The notes under the pieces were generated by a model. The model was not told the origin of the DNA. It searched no databases and saw nothing but the letters and a program-made list of their open reading frames with translations. Made by a program: the position numbers and the translations under genes. DNA of 64,000 bases, from the NCBI RefSeq assembly GCF_000003815.2, contig NC_049995.1, forward strand, positions 5,530,933-5,594,932, read 5' to 3'. Below are positions 1 to 10,659 of the stretch, one piece after another (position 1 is the first letter of the stretch; each line of letters starts with the position of its first letter). The stretch comes from Branchiostoma floridae. Taxonomy: Eukaryota > Chordata > Leptocardii > Amphioxiformes > Branchiostomatidae.

Positions 1-71
1 GTGTGATCTGGTAGGAACGGATCGATGAACGACCGGTTAACCGTATTTACTTCCGAAATTTTTTTATTAGG

Positions 72-240
72 TTAGTAGAAGCCTGGAATCCAGCCGTGTT
101 GTGCTTTGGTTGCTTCCCTAAGGTACGCTTCCTGCCAACAAAAGCAAGCAGAGCGACCAAAGCACAACACGGCTGGATTCCAGGCTAGGTTGGTAGAATA
201 TAGGACATTGGAGTTTCTTTTTTCAACACAACCAATAAAT
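72..240. mobile_element. Foldback element with perfect 30-bp arms
   Basis: Positions 81-110 and 156-185 are exact reverse complements around a 45-base loop. Both outer flanks carry a GTTRGTAGAA motif, and the right flank resembles the end of the element at 1764-2171, so it is probably the same non-autonomous family. Confidence 0.7.
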
Positions 241-372
241 CCCCTCCAGCTGACAAATTATCTGTCATCTGTTATTCAACGTCGATTTAAGTAGCAAGAA
301 TATAATATCGATATCATGACATCTTTAACATGTAAAGTGAAATAACAAACAGAATGACAAAAATAACTTTAC

Positions 373-542
373 CCGTCGGCGTTTGAGCTCGAGCATCCCC
401 CGGGCGATGTCGATAGCCACCTCGGTGAGCTGGCGCCCTTGGCCCGGCGGAAATCCTGCCTGATGTCGGCTGTTCTGGATGCCCAGCAGGTACCAGAGCA
501 GCTCTCCTGGCTCGGCATACTCCACTAGGATGTATCGGGGAT
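373..542 (-). CDS. RTK exon 13: kinase hinge and alpha-E
   Basis: Encodes PRYILVEYAEPGELLWYL and LTEVAIDIARGMLEL, the hinge and alpha-E helix of a receptor tyrosine kinase. The insert between alpha-D and alpha-E is proline-rich. Ends in phase 0 at GTAAAG; the next exon should begin with the catalytic loop but lies outside the window. Confidence 0.92.
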
Positions 543-3500
543 CTGAGAAGAGAGGAACGAGTCCTGAACAAAGCACTTTTTTATTATGATAAAAGGACGT
601 TCATTTTAAATGGTCAACAGCTAATAAGGATATCTATATTTAGTACAATGCTAAACTTTTTCCCAACACTAAGGTGTACATGGATCAAATTATAAACTGT
701 CGCCTTTTTCAGGATCAATAATGTCCACTCAATTCAGAACGTAAAGACACGTGATCTAATTGACACGTGATCTTACGGATAGATCAGCAATTGGCCAAAC
801 CAGGATGTTTATAACGCCCCCCGTCTCTACTTAGTGATGGCTGGAGTGCCCTGACAGGTGCACATGTAGTCAATAAGATCACGTGTCAATAAGATCTGTG
901 TGTGTCAATAAGATCTGTGTGTGTCAATAAGATCTTAAAATGTCTTTAAGTCTCGCGAGTTTACATTCTGAAGTGATTGGTCACTAATGACCCTGAAGAA
1001 GGCAATTGTGGATCGTTGAAAATTTGATCCATGTACATCTTAGTGTTGGAAGGAATATGGTTACATCTAACACAGATGAGCTTCTATGATAGGGATACTA
1101 ATACAGTGGAAGCCAGTTAATTGCACATCGGATAAACGCACACTTCGGTCAATTGCACGGAATCCCCAAATCCCGTGGCGGTGCGGTCCAGCTGGGTAAC
1201 TTCGCATTATCGCACACGCCGGATAATTGCACGGAATTTGCTGGCAAATTGGGTGTGCAATTAAGCGGCTTCCACTGTAATCACAATTTTCGCACCTTTC
1301 TTCTTCACTCCATCAACAACCAGCCCGATCAGACTGACGATGTTCACGTGACCTCCGTCATCGTTGACCTCGATCAGCAAACTCGCCTCCTTCGCGAAGT
1401 CTCGGTAGGTGATTTCGTTGGCTCGATCCACTCTACATTTATGAAGTTAAACATGTGACATTCTGACAAATATCTATATCCACTGTCTTTTACTAATCTT
1501 CTAGAAGCTAAATTTAACACTGTCGCCATCTTTTTCAACCAATATGTCAGATCTCGTCACGGAGTTTTTGTCAGGTGACTGATGTTGACAGTCACGTGGC
1601 AATACAAAGCTGTATAAAATAGAATGTGACATTCATTGATTAGCAGGTATTCTATATCATTCTTATTGAGACTTAAGCACTCCACAATATCTATATGTTT
1701 TGCCAATAGAATCATAGACAAGAAACAGGTAGCCGAAAATAATTTCATCAGGTTGGTAGATCATAGGACATAAGAACTTTCTTTAACGCAACCAGTTTTT
1801 CTCAAATGCAGACGTATCGATGTCTGTCAAACATCTTCCTCAGAGCTCCTAACTGGAGTTCTGCTTCTCGCCGCTAATGTAGTCGACATGTAGTCGATGT
1901 AGGTGGCGCTTTTGCGGCGAAGAAGCAGTCTGGATAAGGAAGTCCACCCCAGTGATGAACCGTGACGAAGGGGGGGGGGGGGTACAAGCTCAGCCACGTT
2001 TGGGATAGTGTTCTCGCCCAAAAGCGCCACCTACATCGGCTACATATAGCGGCGAGAAGCAGAACTCCAGTTAAAAGTTCTGAGGAAGATGTCTGACAGA
2101 CTGAAGATATCTGACTGAAACGTCAGCAGGTTAGAAAAACTGGTTGTGATAAAGAAAATTCTTATGTCCTAAGAAAAAGGTAGGTCATTGACCTTGTAAA
2201 ACTGACCTCAGCGTCTTGGCTGCCACAGTGAAGACATGTCCGTCCTCCATTAGCACACCCTTCCTCACGTGACCAAATTCTCCCTCACCAATCAGCTCAT
2301 CGAGGTAAAGGTCCTTTCTGTTCTTCAGCCATGGTTCCATCTTCTCAGCCCCAACGATGTCCTGATAGATATCATGAAATTATAGTCTCATTCACATTGT
2401 AAAATACACAGCCATTGCATTGAACCTACAGAAAATGCCCCGTATCATTCATGCTATGTGGAGCACATGAACACTATATTATGTTTGAAAAATTGCCAGT
2501 GATCAAATACCATACCATTCTTGTTTATAGTCCGAAAGAGGTTATTTGTTTTCGCTGCTAGCGCACGACCGCACCACTCAAAAACGTCGATGAAGATTAG
2601 ACATCCACTGGCAGGTAATAGAACACGCCAAAGAGTCACTAAAATGGGTCCGATGAATCAATTTTTGTTTTACATCTGTTTCCTATCGAACCATCTAAAT
2701 TTTGACCTCATCTCCTTTACATATAAATCCATATTGATGGTATAAAACCTGCTTTTTCAGATCTGCTCAGTGTCGCTGACGAAAGATAGTGGATACTACG
2801 GGAAACATTTGACGGTTCCCCCAAATCATTATCAACTTGCTTGAGTAACTGCTATTTGGCGAATGCTCTCGCTTTCCATATCAATTAAGCAGCTAGGTGG
2901 TGGTCGCCTTGTTGGTGTGCATATTTGCATTCAGTGCTCGTAGTTTAAGCGTATTTCACTTCTGTTTTCAGGAAGATGTTAATTTTTACTTTCTACTCTT
3001 TTTCCTGACATGCAGCGGACACATACGCAGACAAACATGGCGGCGGACACATGGGGACACCAACATGGTGGCGGACACATGGAGACGCCAACATGGTGGC
3101 GGACACATGGGGACATCAACATGGTGGCGGACACATGGGGACGCCAACATGGTGGCGGACACATGGGGACACCAACATGGTAGCGGACACATGGGGACAC
3201 CAACATGGTGGCGGACACATGGGGACACCAACATGGCGGCGGACACATGGGGACACCAACATGGTGGCGGACACATGGGGACACCAACATGGTGGCGGAC
3301 ACATGGGGACACCAACATGGCGGCGGACACATGAGGACATGTCGACACCAAGAACACAGGCTGAAAACTCTTCGTCAGAAAAAGATGTATGCTTCCACGG
3401 GTGTCATATAAACTGCAACATTGACCAGAACAAAGCAGAAATCAAGATTGAGATTTTTCGTTAGAACCAGCTATACCTCCAGGACTTCCTTGAACAGCTG

Positions 3501-6500
3501 TGTTGGATCAAGCCTATACCTCAGCCGCTTGACTATCCGCACGATACAGAAGGTTGTTGCTGCTACAACGACCACGAGAGCGGCAGTGACCGAGCCTGCA
3601 AGCTTTGGGTCAACGTAGACTGCCGCTGGAAAATAAAGGTAGGGATATCATGTAAGAATCTACAACTAGCGCCAAGATACCGTAGCCTGAGTAACCCAGC
3701 CTCTGAACCTGTGGTTAGCAAGCGAAGATTGCGCCAGCAGTCACTACAGAGGCTGGAACTTAGGCTAGAGAACCGTCGGTCGTTTCCGCTATCGCCACTG
3801 ATGTTCTCTTTTTTGGCAAGACGAGGACAATGTGGCACTGCACTCTAGTTTAGTAACTTATTTTAACAGTGCCACATACAAAGTACAGAGGAAAGTCGTG
3901 GTTAGTGCCTTTCCCAAGGGCACAACGTCCATGGATATCGAACCCAGGACCTCTAGGTTCCACCTTTGGCGTACCTGTCGTAAAAGTTGCAAACTTTGCC
4001 TGTCCTCTCTTGCCATTAGCAACAGTTGTGGCTGAAATGCTGTAGGTAGTTTTAGGCCGCAGGTTGGACAGAGTTGCTTGAACTGGGATTTTCTCTGGGA
4101 ACGGAACATCTACAAGAGGACTAGAATATAAAAGACAGGTGTCAGCTGAACTTAAGCCCCCTTCACACGAGAGCACGAATGAGCCGGAATGCCGTCCGAA
4201 TGAACTTTTTTTCTATTCGTGGCAATTCCTCGCAATTCGTACTGTATTCTAAACATTCTTACTGCATTCGAGATATTCGTCCCCGTTCTTTTGGCTGGCT
4301 CGAAAGTTTTTGACATGTTAAAAACTGTCGAGGTGCATTCGAATTGGAGAAATATCGAAAGGCATTCGTAGTGGATTCTTAATGTATTCTAACTATTCTG
4401 ACTGCAGTCTGACCGCATTCTACGGCATTCTAACATTATTCGAAACATTCTTATCTCATTCGATGGAGAACCGAAACGGCAAGCCACCTCGAATCCTGCC
4501 AGAATGTGGCCGAAAGAATATTTCGAATGCCGTAAGAATGTCTAGAATGCACTACGAATTCACAGGAATAGACAAGAATTTTCATTCTGACGGCATTCCG
4601 GCTCATTCCTTCTCGTGTGAAGGGGATTTAAGGCCCATTTAGATTTCCCACCCGAATGGCCCCGAATGTGACACGAAGTTTGCAAATACTTCATTCCGGC
4701 TGGTTCGGCTTGATTCCTGCTAATTCGATTTCCGTGTGAAGGCCCTATTAAAGAAGTGAATAAATGTTACAGCAGCTTTAATTTTGCAAAACTAGGGTCA
4801 TATATTTTGGCGAAATGACATATGAATATGCTTCAAGTTGACGTTTCCCTGCTTTTATCTTACACTGATATGCACGCCTCATGTACGTGTGCATAAGATG
4901 TCCAGTATGTGGTCTTTCCTTCCTACGAATAAAGACTTCTTGTTCGGTACTGTAATGTTTATTTTTAATCGCACGGTGAAAACCACACTATTCACTGATG
5001 AACTATTAAAAAGTACCTAGAATGGTGTTTCGAAGTAGCCTGTATTTGGACCAGGTCGACAAACCCTTCCTTCGGTGGGATCAGGTTCAAAGTCACGGAT
5101 GTCGAACTCTTCGCAACAACTGCAACTTTTTCTACAGGAGAAGGATCTGAAAAACGCATGAAACATTACATGTTTTACATAGCAAAACTGTAAAATTGAT
5201 ACAAAAAATCGCAAAAATGCACACGCGTTGTATTTGTTTGCATTGCATACCCGGTAAATCGCCTCATGGCTTATCACTTCAGGTTGGCACGGAAGAGCAC
5301 AAGCTGCATATCCGGACTGCATGAATGATTCTCTTTTTGATAAATGTGGTTGGAACTAACCGGCGACAGTATAATTCCAGACAAACACTCTAATTCCGGA
5401 AAACCTTGATAATTTCAAAATATATTGACCAGATGGATTGATATTTGCAGGTATGATTATAAAGGATAGTGAATACGTAGGTGGCAATTAGATGTCTCTA
5501 CGAAGAAAGATCCGTGAATTCTGGCTTAGGGTCCCAGAATTCTGGCAGAATTCTCGCTCAGGTTCTCAGAATTCATGGAGACATCTAATTGCAACCTATT
5601 CATCATACTTTGACATATCATACCTACAAATATTAATTCATCTGGTTAATCTATTTTGAAATGAATAAAGGTTTTCCGGAATTAGAGTGTTCGTCCGGAA
5701 TTATACTGTCGCCAGTTTTGGTTCTTTTACGTGCTCGGAATGCGTGTATACGTAGCTCTCATTAAACACGGGCCTTTAACGTCCTATATGAATAAAAGCC
5801 CTCGTTTTCAGCTGATTGAAGTGAGGAAACTCGTGTCAAGTTAAAGTCAAGTGCCTTTCGAATATCCCAACGAGCACAAAGTCAGCGCATATTAGGGAAC
5901 TCAAACCCAGGACATCTAGGTTTTGAGCCAAACAAACTTAGTACCGTTCGTTACCCAACGTGACGTCACGACAATATACTGCTGATGGTTCACTCACCAG
6001 TTGAGACAATGGCAGTTGTGATGATCCTCATGTGGTAAGGGTTCGACATCACGAAGTGGCTGTTGTCTCCTACTGCTTCCAGGCGAATCTGGAAATCACT
6101 ATGATATTACTTCACCACGAACAAAGGTCGGAGCTCCTCCTAGGAGACGGAAACTCCAAACTACAAACCTGCATCTGTCAAACCTGCAAACGTCTTTAAT
6201 ACACGTTGCATACAGTTGACCCTGTAGTACTTAGTGCACCAGTAGACGAGAGGATGGAGAAGGAAGTGCACACCCCTCCTACACCTTAATAACCGAAGTG
6301 CAGGCCAGGCAGACGGGTCGCCTTAAACCCACCCTGTCTGCCTACCATTGTCTTCCGAGACAGACGGATGCCAACTTGATGGGGCTTTATAATGATGTAC
6401 TTTTAACACAGATTTGGCAAGGCCCGCGTCTGATCTTTTGTTGGAAGCTGAGTGTATTCGTAGCTCACATACCCATTGTCTTCTCGAGATTTTAATAGTT

Positions 6501-9500
6501 TATTTTTCTGTGACAGCTGCTATGGTGAAGTACATAAGCTGTAATAGTGTACCAGGATACGGTGCGGTATACCGGCAACCAGGCCCAGTATTCGTGTTCG
6601 TTAAAGATTTAATAAAGACATGCACACAAGCATAGACACGTGGTTTGGTCTGTTATAATGCACATCATTGATACCGTAGCCAGTATGGCATTTCAGATCT
6701 GTTTGCTTCATTGATATTTGAAATGAGTAAAACACTTATTATTATGAGGACCGTAGTGCCAAACTATAGAACTCTCTCAATGACAACCATTTTCCTCCTG
6801 TGTAAAATCTTGAAACCTTCAAAACCAATGATATCTCCGAGCAAAATAATTTCCATAACACATTATCACAGGTCATTGCCTAGACGTGGTCAATCGCTTT
6901 GCATGGAACAAACTACGGTTAGGAAAATGGAAAATGCTGCTAACTTCATATTCCTTTCCTGGAGTGAGACCGCTAAAAGTCGCCGCCAGCTCTGTCTCAT
7001 TGTAGAGCGCCTGTTCAGGGTTTGTGGCAATCTCTGATGGCGAAATAGTTACCTTGAGAAAAAAACACACTTGAAGGTTGAAAAATAGATAAATAGGTCT
7101 CAAATGTGTGCATATAAATGGTTTGGCTACTTGATGGCGTTACCCACATATAAAATTGCAGAAAAGGGTTCGATGGTGACATGTCTAACGTGAAACTTTC
7201 ATGCATAATGCAAAAATATGCAAATTTATCAAGGGCTGCTCTGCTATTAGAAAGAATACCGTAACTAATGATTAGCCAACTCCATTATGATACTACATCA
7301 AAGAATTGTGTTAGTCCTTATTGTCATGTTAATTAGGTTGTTAAGCTCTATTCTATACCTCTATTTTGTACTTTGTGTAATAATTGTCGCCATAAATTGT
7401 ATCATGGACGGCAATTGTTGTGCAATAAAGTTCTTCTAATTCTAACATGAAAACTAACTTAAAGGATCCCAATATATTTTGTAGCAGATTTTAAATTTAC
7501 TAAAATACAAGATACATCGATATTGTTCTCCCGACCGCACATAAGTTTAAGGCCGGTATACTATAATGATTTGAAAAAAAATACGTCCTATCGGCGTTGC
7601 CTTCTTGACATTGTTACCTTGTAAAAGTAAAAGTATTTCACTTTGAAATGACTGCGTTGATTTTGCTCCGTGAAGGATGGCCACGTAACAGTAATAGTGG
7701 TGTTGGTCACTGATGTGGAGTTAAATGACCGATCAGTTGGGTCGGTTGCTGTGTAAAATTGTAAGTAATATAATGTTTATTGTTGTGTATAAGAAATATG
7801 AACGAGACACTTACTTTATGTGTTCTTCTCCACTTTAGGCATAGTTTGTGTACATGCAGTAAATTCCACTTCTTATCAAATGTGCAAAAAAGATGGTAAA
7901 CCACTATATGCTGTAATCTCTTGAAACGCCTCAGTAGTCAAATATATTTCTAATTGCTATCTCTGTATCTACATTTATATGAAATTTGTATTATGTAAGT
8001 CGAAGCAGACGCTTAAAACCATTTAATAGAATACATCTGATGAAAATCGTACAGACCATTAATGGGAACTGTGATTATTGCCTGGTATTCTCCGCAGTTT
8101 CGGGTGTCATTTGATGTCACAATAGTGCAGTTCCTGGAAAATCAACATTACATGCTAAGTTTCATATATATGCAAGTATGTCCCACATTCATATAATGGT
8201 ATACTATTATCTACATCTATATCAGTCTGTCTGTCTGTCTGGTTAGTTGGGATGGATAAAATGGAACTTCCAACCTCTGCAAACAAATGTTCATGCAGTC
8301 GGTTGCTTTTGGAATAGGTACTCTTAAGAAATACATGAATTAAACCTTAAAGTCTTGAATAAAGGCATGATTATTTGGCGAAGGTATGTGATCGTGGAAC
8401 TCTAGTTTTATACTATCATTTGTCGACGTATTTTTAATCTTTTCTAAAAGCCAGAGGATTTTAACAGTTTTTTCAATGTGCAGCACAAACTATTCATTGT
8501 TATGATACATGATTGTATATCTGAACTGGAATTTTGTACACTTTCACCCAGTGCCATTTTGTTTCAAAAGATTCGAAGTTAAAAAAAAAGTTAAGTTAAA
8601 CCCTTCCCGCGCCAAGGGCAGTGCCCATTTCTGGCGCATAGGGTGGTGCCCATCTCTGTTTCGTTAGCCCTGGGCCACACACAACGCAATCACTACAGCA
8701 GGGGGCTAGTCCACTGGTAGTGGTGTTCAACTTCCATACTCTTTCCCGAATGCTGAGTGCTAAGCAGAGAAAGCAGCATGTACCATTTTTATAGTCTTTG
8801 GTATGACTCGGCCGGGATCGAACTCACGACCTTCCGAATGCAAGGCGAACACTACCCACTAGGACATTGCACCGGCTACTCATTTTCACCTGAGCATAGT
8901 GAGGAAAGCCGTGTAAAGTGCCTTTCCCAAGGGCACAAGATCGGTGACACGCAGTCGGATTCGAACCCGCAACCTCTCGGTCACGAGGCACAAATACCGC
9001 CGCTGCGCCACGCGACTTCACAAAAGATTCGAAGAAGGTAATCAAATCTTAATCCTAAATCACACTTTTGTTATACCAATATCATGATGAGTTCATGATG
9101 TGAAGGACACTGAAAATACCTGCAGTACACGGTGCCCGGATGTAAACTCGTGAAGGTCACCTCCCTCTGTGCAAAAGACAGGCTTTCTTGTACTCTCGGC
9201 GGTCTGTACACGTCAAGGCTGTCAGCCAACAAGGAAGCGAAAAGATAGAAATGAAAAAAATTCAAATCGTAAGATTTCATCACATGCCATTACGGTACAA
9301 CAGAAGGCACTTAAGTTCGCAGAACGACAGCACTACTCAGTAGAAGTTACGAAGTCGGTAACCTCATACTAGAACCAATACGACCTATGTCAGTAACGTA
9401 AGATATAAATGATTGTAATACTCTTATCCTTCTACAAACTCTTCCAATAGCATCTCCGTCATACGTGTAAATACTACAAGGAGGTCAACTACTTTGTAAA

Positions 9501-10655
9501 CCGGACTGGCCCCATTTCCGGTACCCTGAATCTGGGTCCGATCAAATAAATATACAGTCAGTCCTGTATTAGCGGCCACCCCTGCATAGCGACCACCTGG
9601 CCATTGCGGTCACTTTTTGTCAGTCCCTTGTTTTTTTCCCATTGACCTAAGCATTAAGAAATAGTCTATATCGGCCACCTGTCCAACGTGGCCACGGCCA
9701 CACGATTTCCGGCCCCGTAGATACAGAAACTCTGCCTATTGCGACCATACGGCGACCGTATGTGTCACCCTGCCCCTAGTTTGAAAAAGTTCCCGACAGG
9801 GTCATTTTGGCGGTAGCGGAAGGTATACGTAGCGTGCCTTGAACGTTCGAGCGCAAGTCTTCGTCGGCAAATTTACCAACATTGCGCATGCCAAAATCAA
9901 TCATTTTCGGTAGATTTGACTTTGGCAAGGTCAGTTGAATTTTGAGACAATCGAGACAATGCACAAACTGTACATGTATCGGTGGGCAGGTTGGCGCCGG
10001 CCGGTCAACTAGTCGTCCACGCCACGAAACTTCCGGCATTTCGTGTGCCGCCCGCAGAAAGACGGCACACCTGACATGCGCTATAGGTGGCCTCGGGCTA
10101 CCGGTGCGTGACACCTGCCCTTACCGATATACTTCCTCAATGCTCCTGAATACTTCCTCAATGCTGCTACAAAACTAACAACACAATTTTAGGGGCAACT
10201 CAACAATTACTTCCATTAGTGCTGATACACCTGAGCGGCTTGCTCTCCAAGCAGAGGTTGAGTCGCGTAGATATAGTAGTAGCCGGAAAAATTACACCGG
10301 CGCTTACAGTTGTACATACCAAGTCCCGTTCTTGCTTTGATACAGCTCAACCACATATTTTGCGAAGAATGTGTCGACCCCAGTCTTGTCCCAGGTTAGC
10401 GTAAGGCTCCCTTTCGTAAACGTTGGGTCGCCGGTCCATTTTCCTGTTGATGCAACTTGTAGGAAGTTTGTCATTTTTAGCGTCGATTAAAGATCATAAA
10501 AGTCAGCATTTTTTTTAGCAAATGTGGCATTTCTCTATTCACATCCCCCCCCCAATATAAAATGTAAGTTTCTATGTCTACTTACCAATGAAGGAGAGTA
10601 GAACCACGACAGATACCAATGGCATGTACATCAGCTCACCGCGTACGCGTGCCAT
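373..10655 (-). CDS. Orphan receptor tyrosine kinase (3x FN3, TM, kinase), 5' 13 exons
   Basis: Single-pass receptor predicted to phosphorylate tyrosines after ligand binding; ligand unknown. Thirteen exons join with matching phases (1587 nt, 529 codons) and the model leaves the window inside the kinase. Residues 1-23 are a signal peptide; about 25-325 hold three fibronectin III domains, each split by introns, with several N-glycosylation sequons; about 335-355 are a Val/Ala-rich membrane helix followed by a basic stop-transfer segment; the kinase starts near residue 391 with the glycine loop IGEGEFGHV, the lysine motif VAAKTLR, an alpha-C segment (FAKEASLL), HVNIVSLIGL and the hinge ILVEYAEPGELL. 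The catalytic HRDLAARN loop lies beyond the left edge. The hinge resembles FGFR/Tie-class receptors, but I know no vertebrate receptor with this ectodomain. Lancelets are known to have expanded tyrosine kinases, so an orphan lineage member is the best guess. Confidence 0.9.
663..1049. mobile_element. MITE with about 30-bp terminal inverted repeats
   Basis: Ends CCAACACTAAGGTGTACATG and its reverse complement (one mismatch). Lies in a receptor intron. The interior holds three to four tandem TCAATAAGATC units near 870-935. Confidence 0.7.
1104..1277. mobile_element. Mariner/pogo-like MITE flanked by TA
   Basis: Inverted termini CAGTGGAAGCC...GGCTTCCACTG are flanked on both sides by TA (1102-1103, 1278-1279), the Tc1/mariner-type target duplication. 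Interior repeats GTTAATTGCACA-like motifs. It abuts the donor of receptor exon 12. Confidence 0.75.
1296..1432 (-). CDS. RTK exon 12: kinase alpha-C region
   Basis: Encodes YRDFAKEASLL (alpha-C Glu) and GGHVNIVSLIGLVVDG, the invariant H-x-N-I-V-x-L-x-G segment. Donor GTGCGA; a TA-flanked MITE begins only 16 bases past it. Confidence 0.92.
1764..2171. mobile_element. Long foldback MITE, about 160-bp arms
   Basis: AGGACATAAGAA...CAACCAGTTTTTC on the left recurs inverted on the right, and the arms continue through a CTGGAGTTCTGCTTCTCGCC block near both sides. A G11 run lies at about 1972-1982. Intronic. Confidence 0.75.
2207..2361 (-). CDS. RTK exon 11: kinase glycine loop and ATP-binding Lys
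   Basis: Encodes DLYLDELIGEGEFGHVRKG and, near the end, VAAKTLR with the ATP-binding lysine (VAAK rather than the commoner VAVK). Acceptor ...TATCAG, donor GTCAGT, phase 0 in and 2 out. Confidence 0.93.
3023..3335. repeat. 28-bp minisatellite, about 11 copies
   Basis: The unit GGCGGACACATGGGGACACC plus AACATGGT repeats with few differences. Because 28 is not a multiple of 3 and no frame of the unit has a stop, long frames run through on both strands; these are not genes. Lies in the intron between membrane and kinase exons. Confidence 0.95.
3477..3625 (-). CDS. RTK exon 10: transmembrane and juxtamembrane
   Basis: Encodes GSVTAALVVVVAATTFCIV followed by RIVKRLRYR, a membrane helix and positive stop-transfer sequence, then an acidic juxtamembrane stretch. 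Starts phase 1 and ends phase 0. Confidence 0.9.
3884..3970 (-). mobile_element. tRNA-derived SINE tail
   Basis: On the minus strand it carries a B-box-like GGTTCGATATCC and the family block TTGTGCCCTTGGGAAAGGCA, also found near 8925, 31810, 27300 and 24485. It begins within a few bases of the donor of receptor exon 9. Confidence 0.65.
3975..4120 (-). CDS. RTK exon 9: FN3-3, second half
   Basis: Encodes ATLSNLRPKTTYSISATTV, the L-x-P-x-T-x-Y signature. Donor GTACGC. The intron just past the donor is a SINE (see 3884-3970), so the exon-intron border abuts inserted DNA. Confidence 0.88.
4158..4625. mobile_element. MITE with long TIRs and internal ATTC/GAAT repeats
   Basis: CCCCTTCACACGAGAG...CTTCTCGTGTGAAGGGG termini enclose 468 bases dense in GAATGC/GCATTC motifs. 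TTAAG-like flanks occur on both sides. A related fragment follows at about 4630-4750. Confidence 0.75.
5017..5146 (-). CDS. RTK exon 8: FN3-3, first half
   Basis: Encodes PSPVEKVAVVAKSSTSVTL, a typical FN3 A-B start. The usual core Trp is replaced by Leu-Ile (LNLIPP). An overlapping frame through the same bases is longer but contains no domain; splice phases fix the frame given here. Confidence 0.85.
5362..5713. mobile_element. Foldback MITE (GGCGACAGTATAATTCC ends)
   Basis: GGCGACAGTATAATTCC and its reverse complement terminate a 352-base element whose arms extend inward beyond 100 bases with small differences. The centre has several GAATTC motifs. Intronic. Confidence 0.8.
5840..5935 (-). 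mobile_element. SINE fragment
   Basis: Degenerate copy of the GTGCCTTTC...GCACA family with a reverse-strand B-box-like GGGTTTGAG. Truncated at both ends. Confidence 0.4.
5998..6088 (-). CDS. RTK exon 7: end of FN3-2
   Basis: Encodes IRLEAVGDNSHF, the F-G strands completing the domain started in exons 5-6. Donor GTGAGT, acceptor ...TTTCCAG, phase 0 in and 1 out. Confidence 0.85.
6945..7052 (-). CDS. RTK exon 6: FN3-2, middle
   Basis: Encodes ELAATFSGLTPGKEYE, the FN3 L-T-P-G-x-x-Y signature. The donor reads GTTAGC, weaker than its neighbours; it was chosen because joining to exon 7 then restores a standard F strand. Confidence 0.82.
7618..7748 (-). CDS. RTK exon 5: FN3-2, first half
   Basis: Encodes SVTNTTITVTWPSFTEQN, the FN3 B-strand with its Trp, followed by an aromatic C-strand (KVKYFYFYK). 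Acceptor ...TACACAG, donor GTAACA, phase 1 in and 0 out. Confidence 0.88.
8057..8133 (-). CDS. RTK exon 4: end of FN3-1
   Basis: Short exon with two Cys residues and two N-glycosylation sequons (NCT, NDT), ending TVPIN as strand G of the domain. Acceptor ...TTCCAG, donor GTCTGT. Phase 2 in and 1 out is consistent with both neighbours. Confidence 0.82.
8590..8875 (-). mobile_element. tRNA-derived SINE A
   Basis: On the minus strand, TAGTGGGTAGTG (A-box-like) and GAGTTCGATCCCG (B box) sit at tRNA-like spacing, followed by a body of about 200 bases. Tandem with a second SINE on its right. Confidence 0.65.
8876..9022 (-). mobile_element. tRNA-derived SINE B
   Basis: The minus strand begins with a TGGCGCAGCGG A box, then GGTTCGAATCC as B box, then the CTTGTGCCCTTGGGAAAGGC body. 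This is the best-preserved head of the family scattered through the window. Confidence 0.75.
9120..9218 (-). CDS. RTK exon 3: FN3-1, second half
   Basis: Encodes REVTFTSLHPGTVYC, the L-x-P-G-T-x-Y motif of FN3 strands E-F. Acceptor ...CTGACAG, donor GTATTT. Phase 2 on both sides matches exons 2 and 4. Confidence 0.87.
9553..9770. mobile_element. Pogo-like MITE fragment
   Basis: CAGTCAGTCCTGTATTAGCG followed by repeated GGCCAC/GCGACCAC motifs resembles pogo/Tigger ends; a related piece occurs near 55570. No clear second end. Confidence 0.45.
10320..10443 (-). CDS. RTK exon 2: FN3-1, first half
   Basis: Encodes SLTLTWDKTGVDTFFAKYVV, the B-C strand pattern of a fibronectin III domain with its conserved Trp. 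Acceptor is ...CAACAG, donor GTATGT, phases 1 in and 2 out. Confidence 0.88.
10586..10655 (-). CDS. RTK exon 1: start codon and signal peptide
   Basis: Begins MARVRGELMYMPL and continues into a hydrophobic run (VSVVVLLSF), a classic signal peptide. The donor is GTAAGT and the exon ends in phase 1. This ATG was chosen because it puts the hydrophobic core at residues 12-22 and the next exon continues in frame. Confidence 0.85.
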
Positions 10656-10659
10656 GACA

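Noticed and set aside
2897-3464. Overlapping long frames of GHMGTPTWW-type repeats on both strands
   Set aside because: Produced by the 28-bp minisatellite; all frames open by construction.
5017-5322. 101-residue minus-strand frame with clustered Cys (RKSCSCCEEF)
   Set aside because: Overlaps receptor exon 8 in a different frame; the FN3 frame agrees with splice phases and domain structure.
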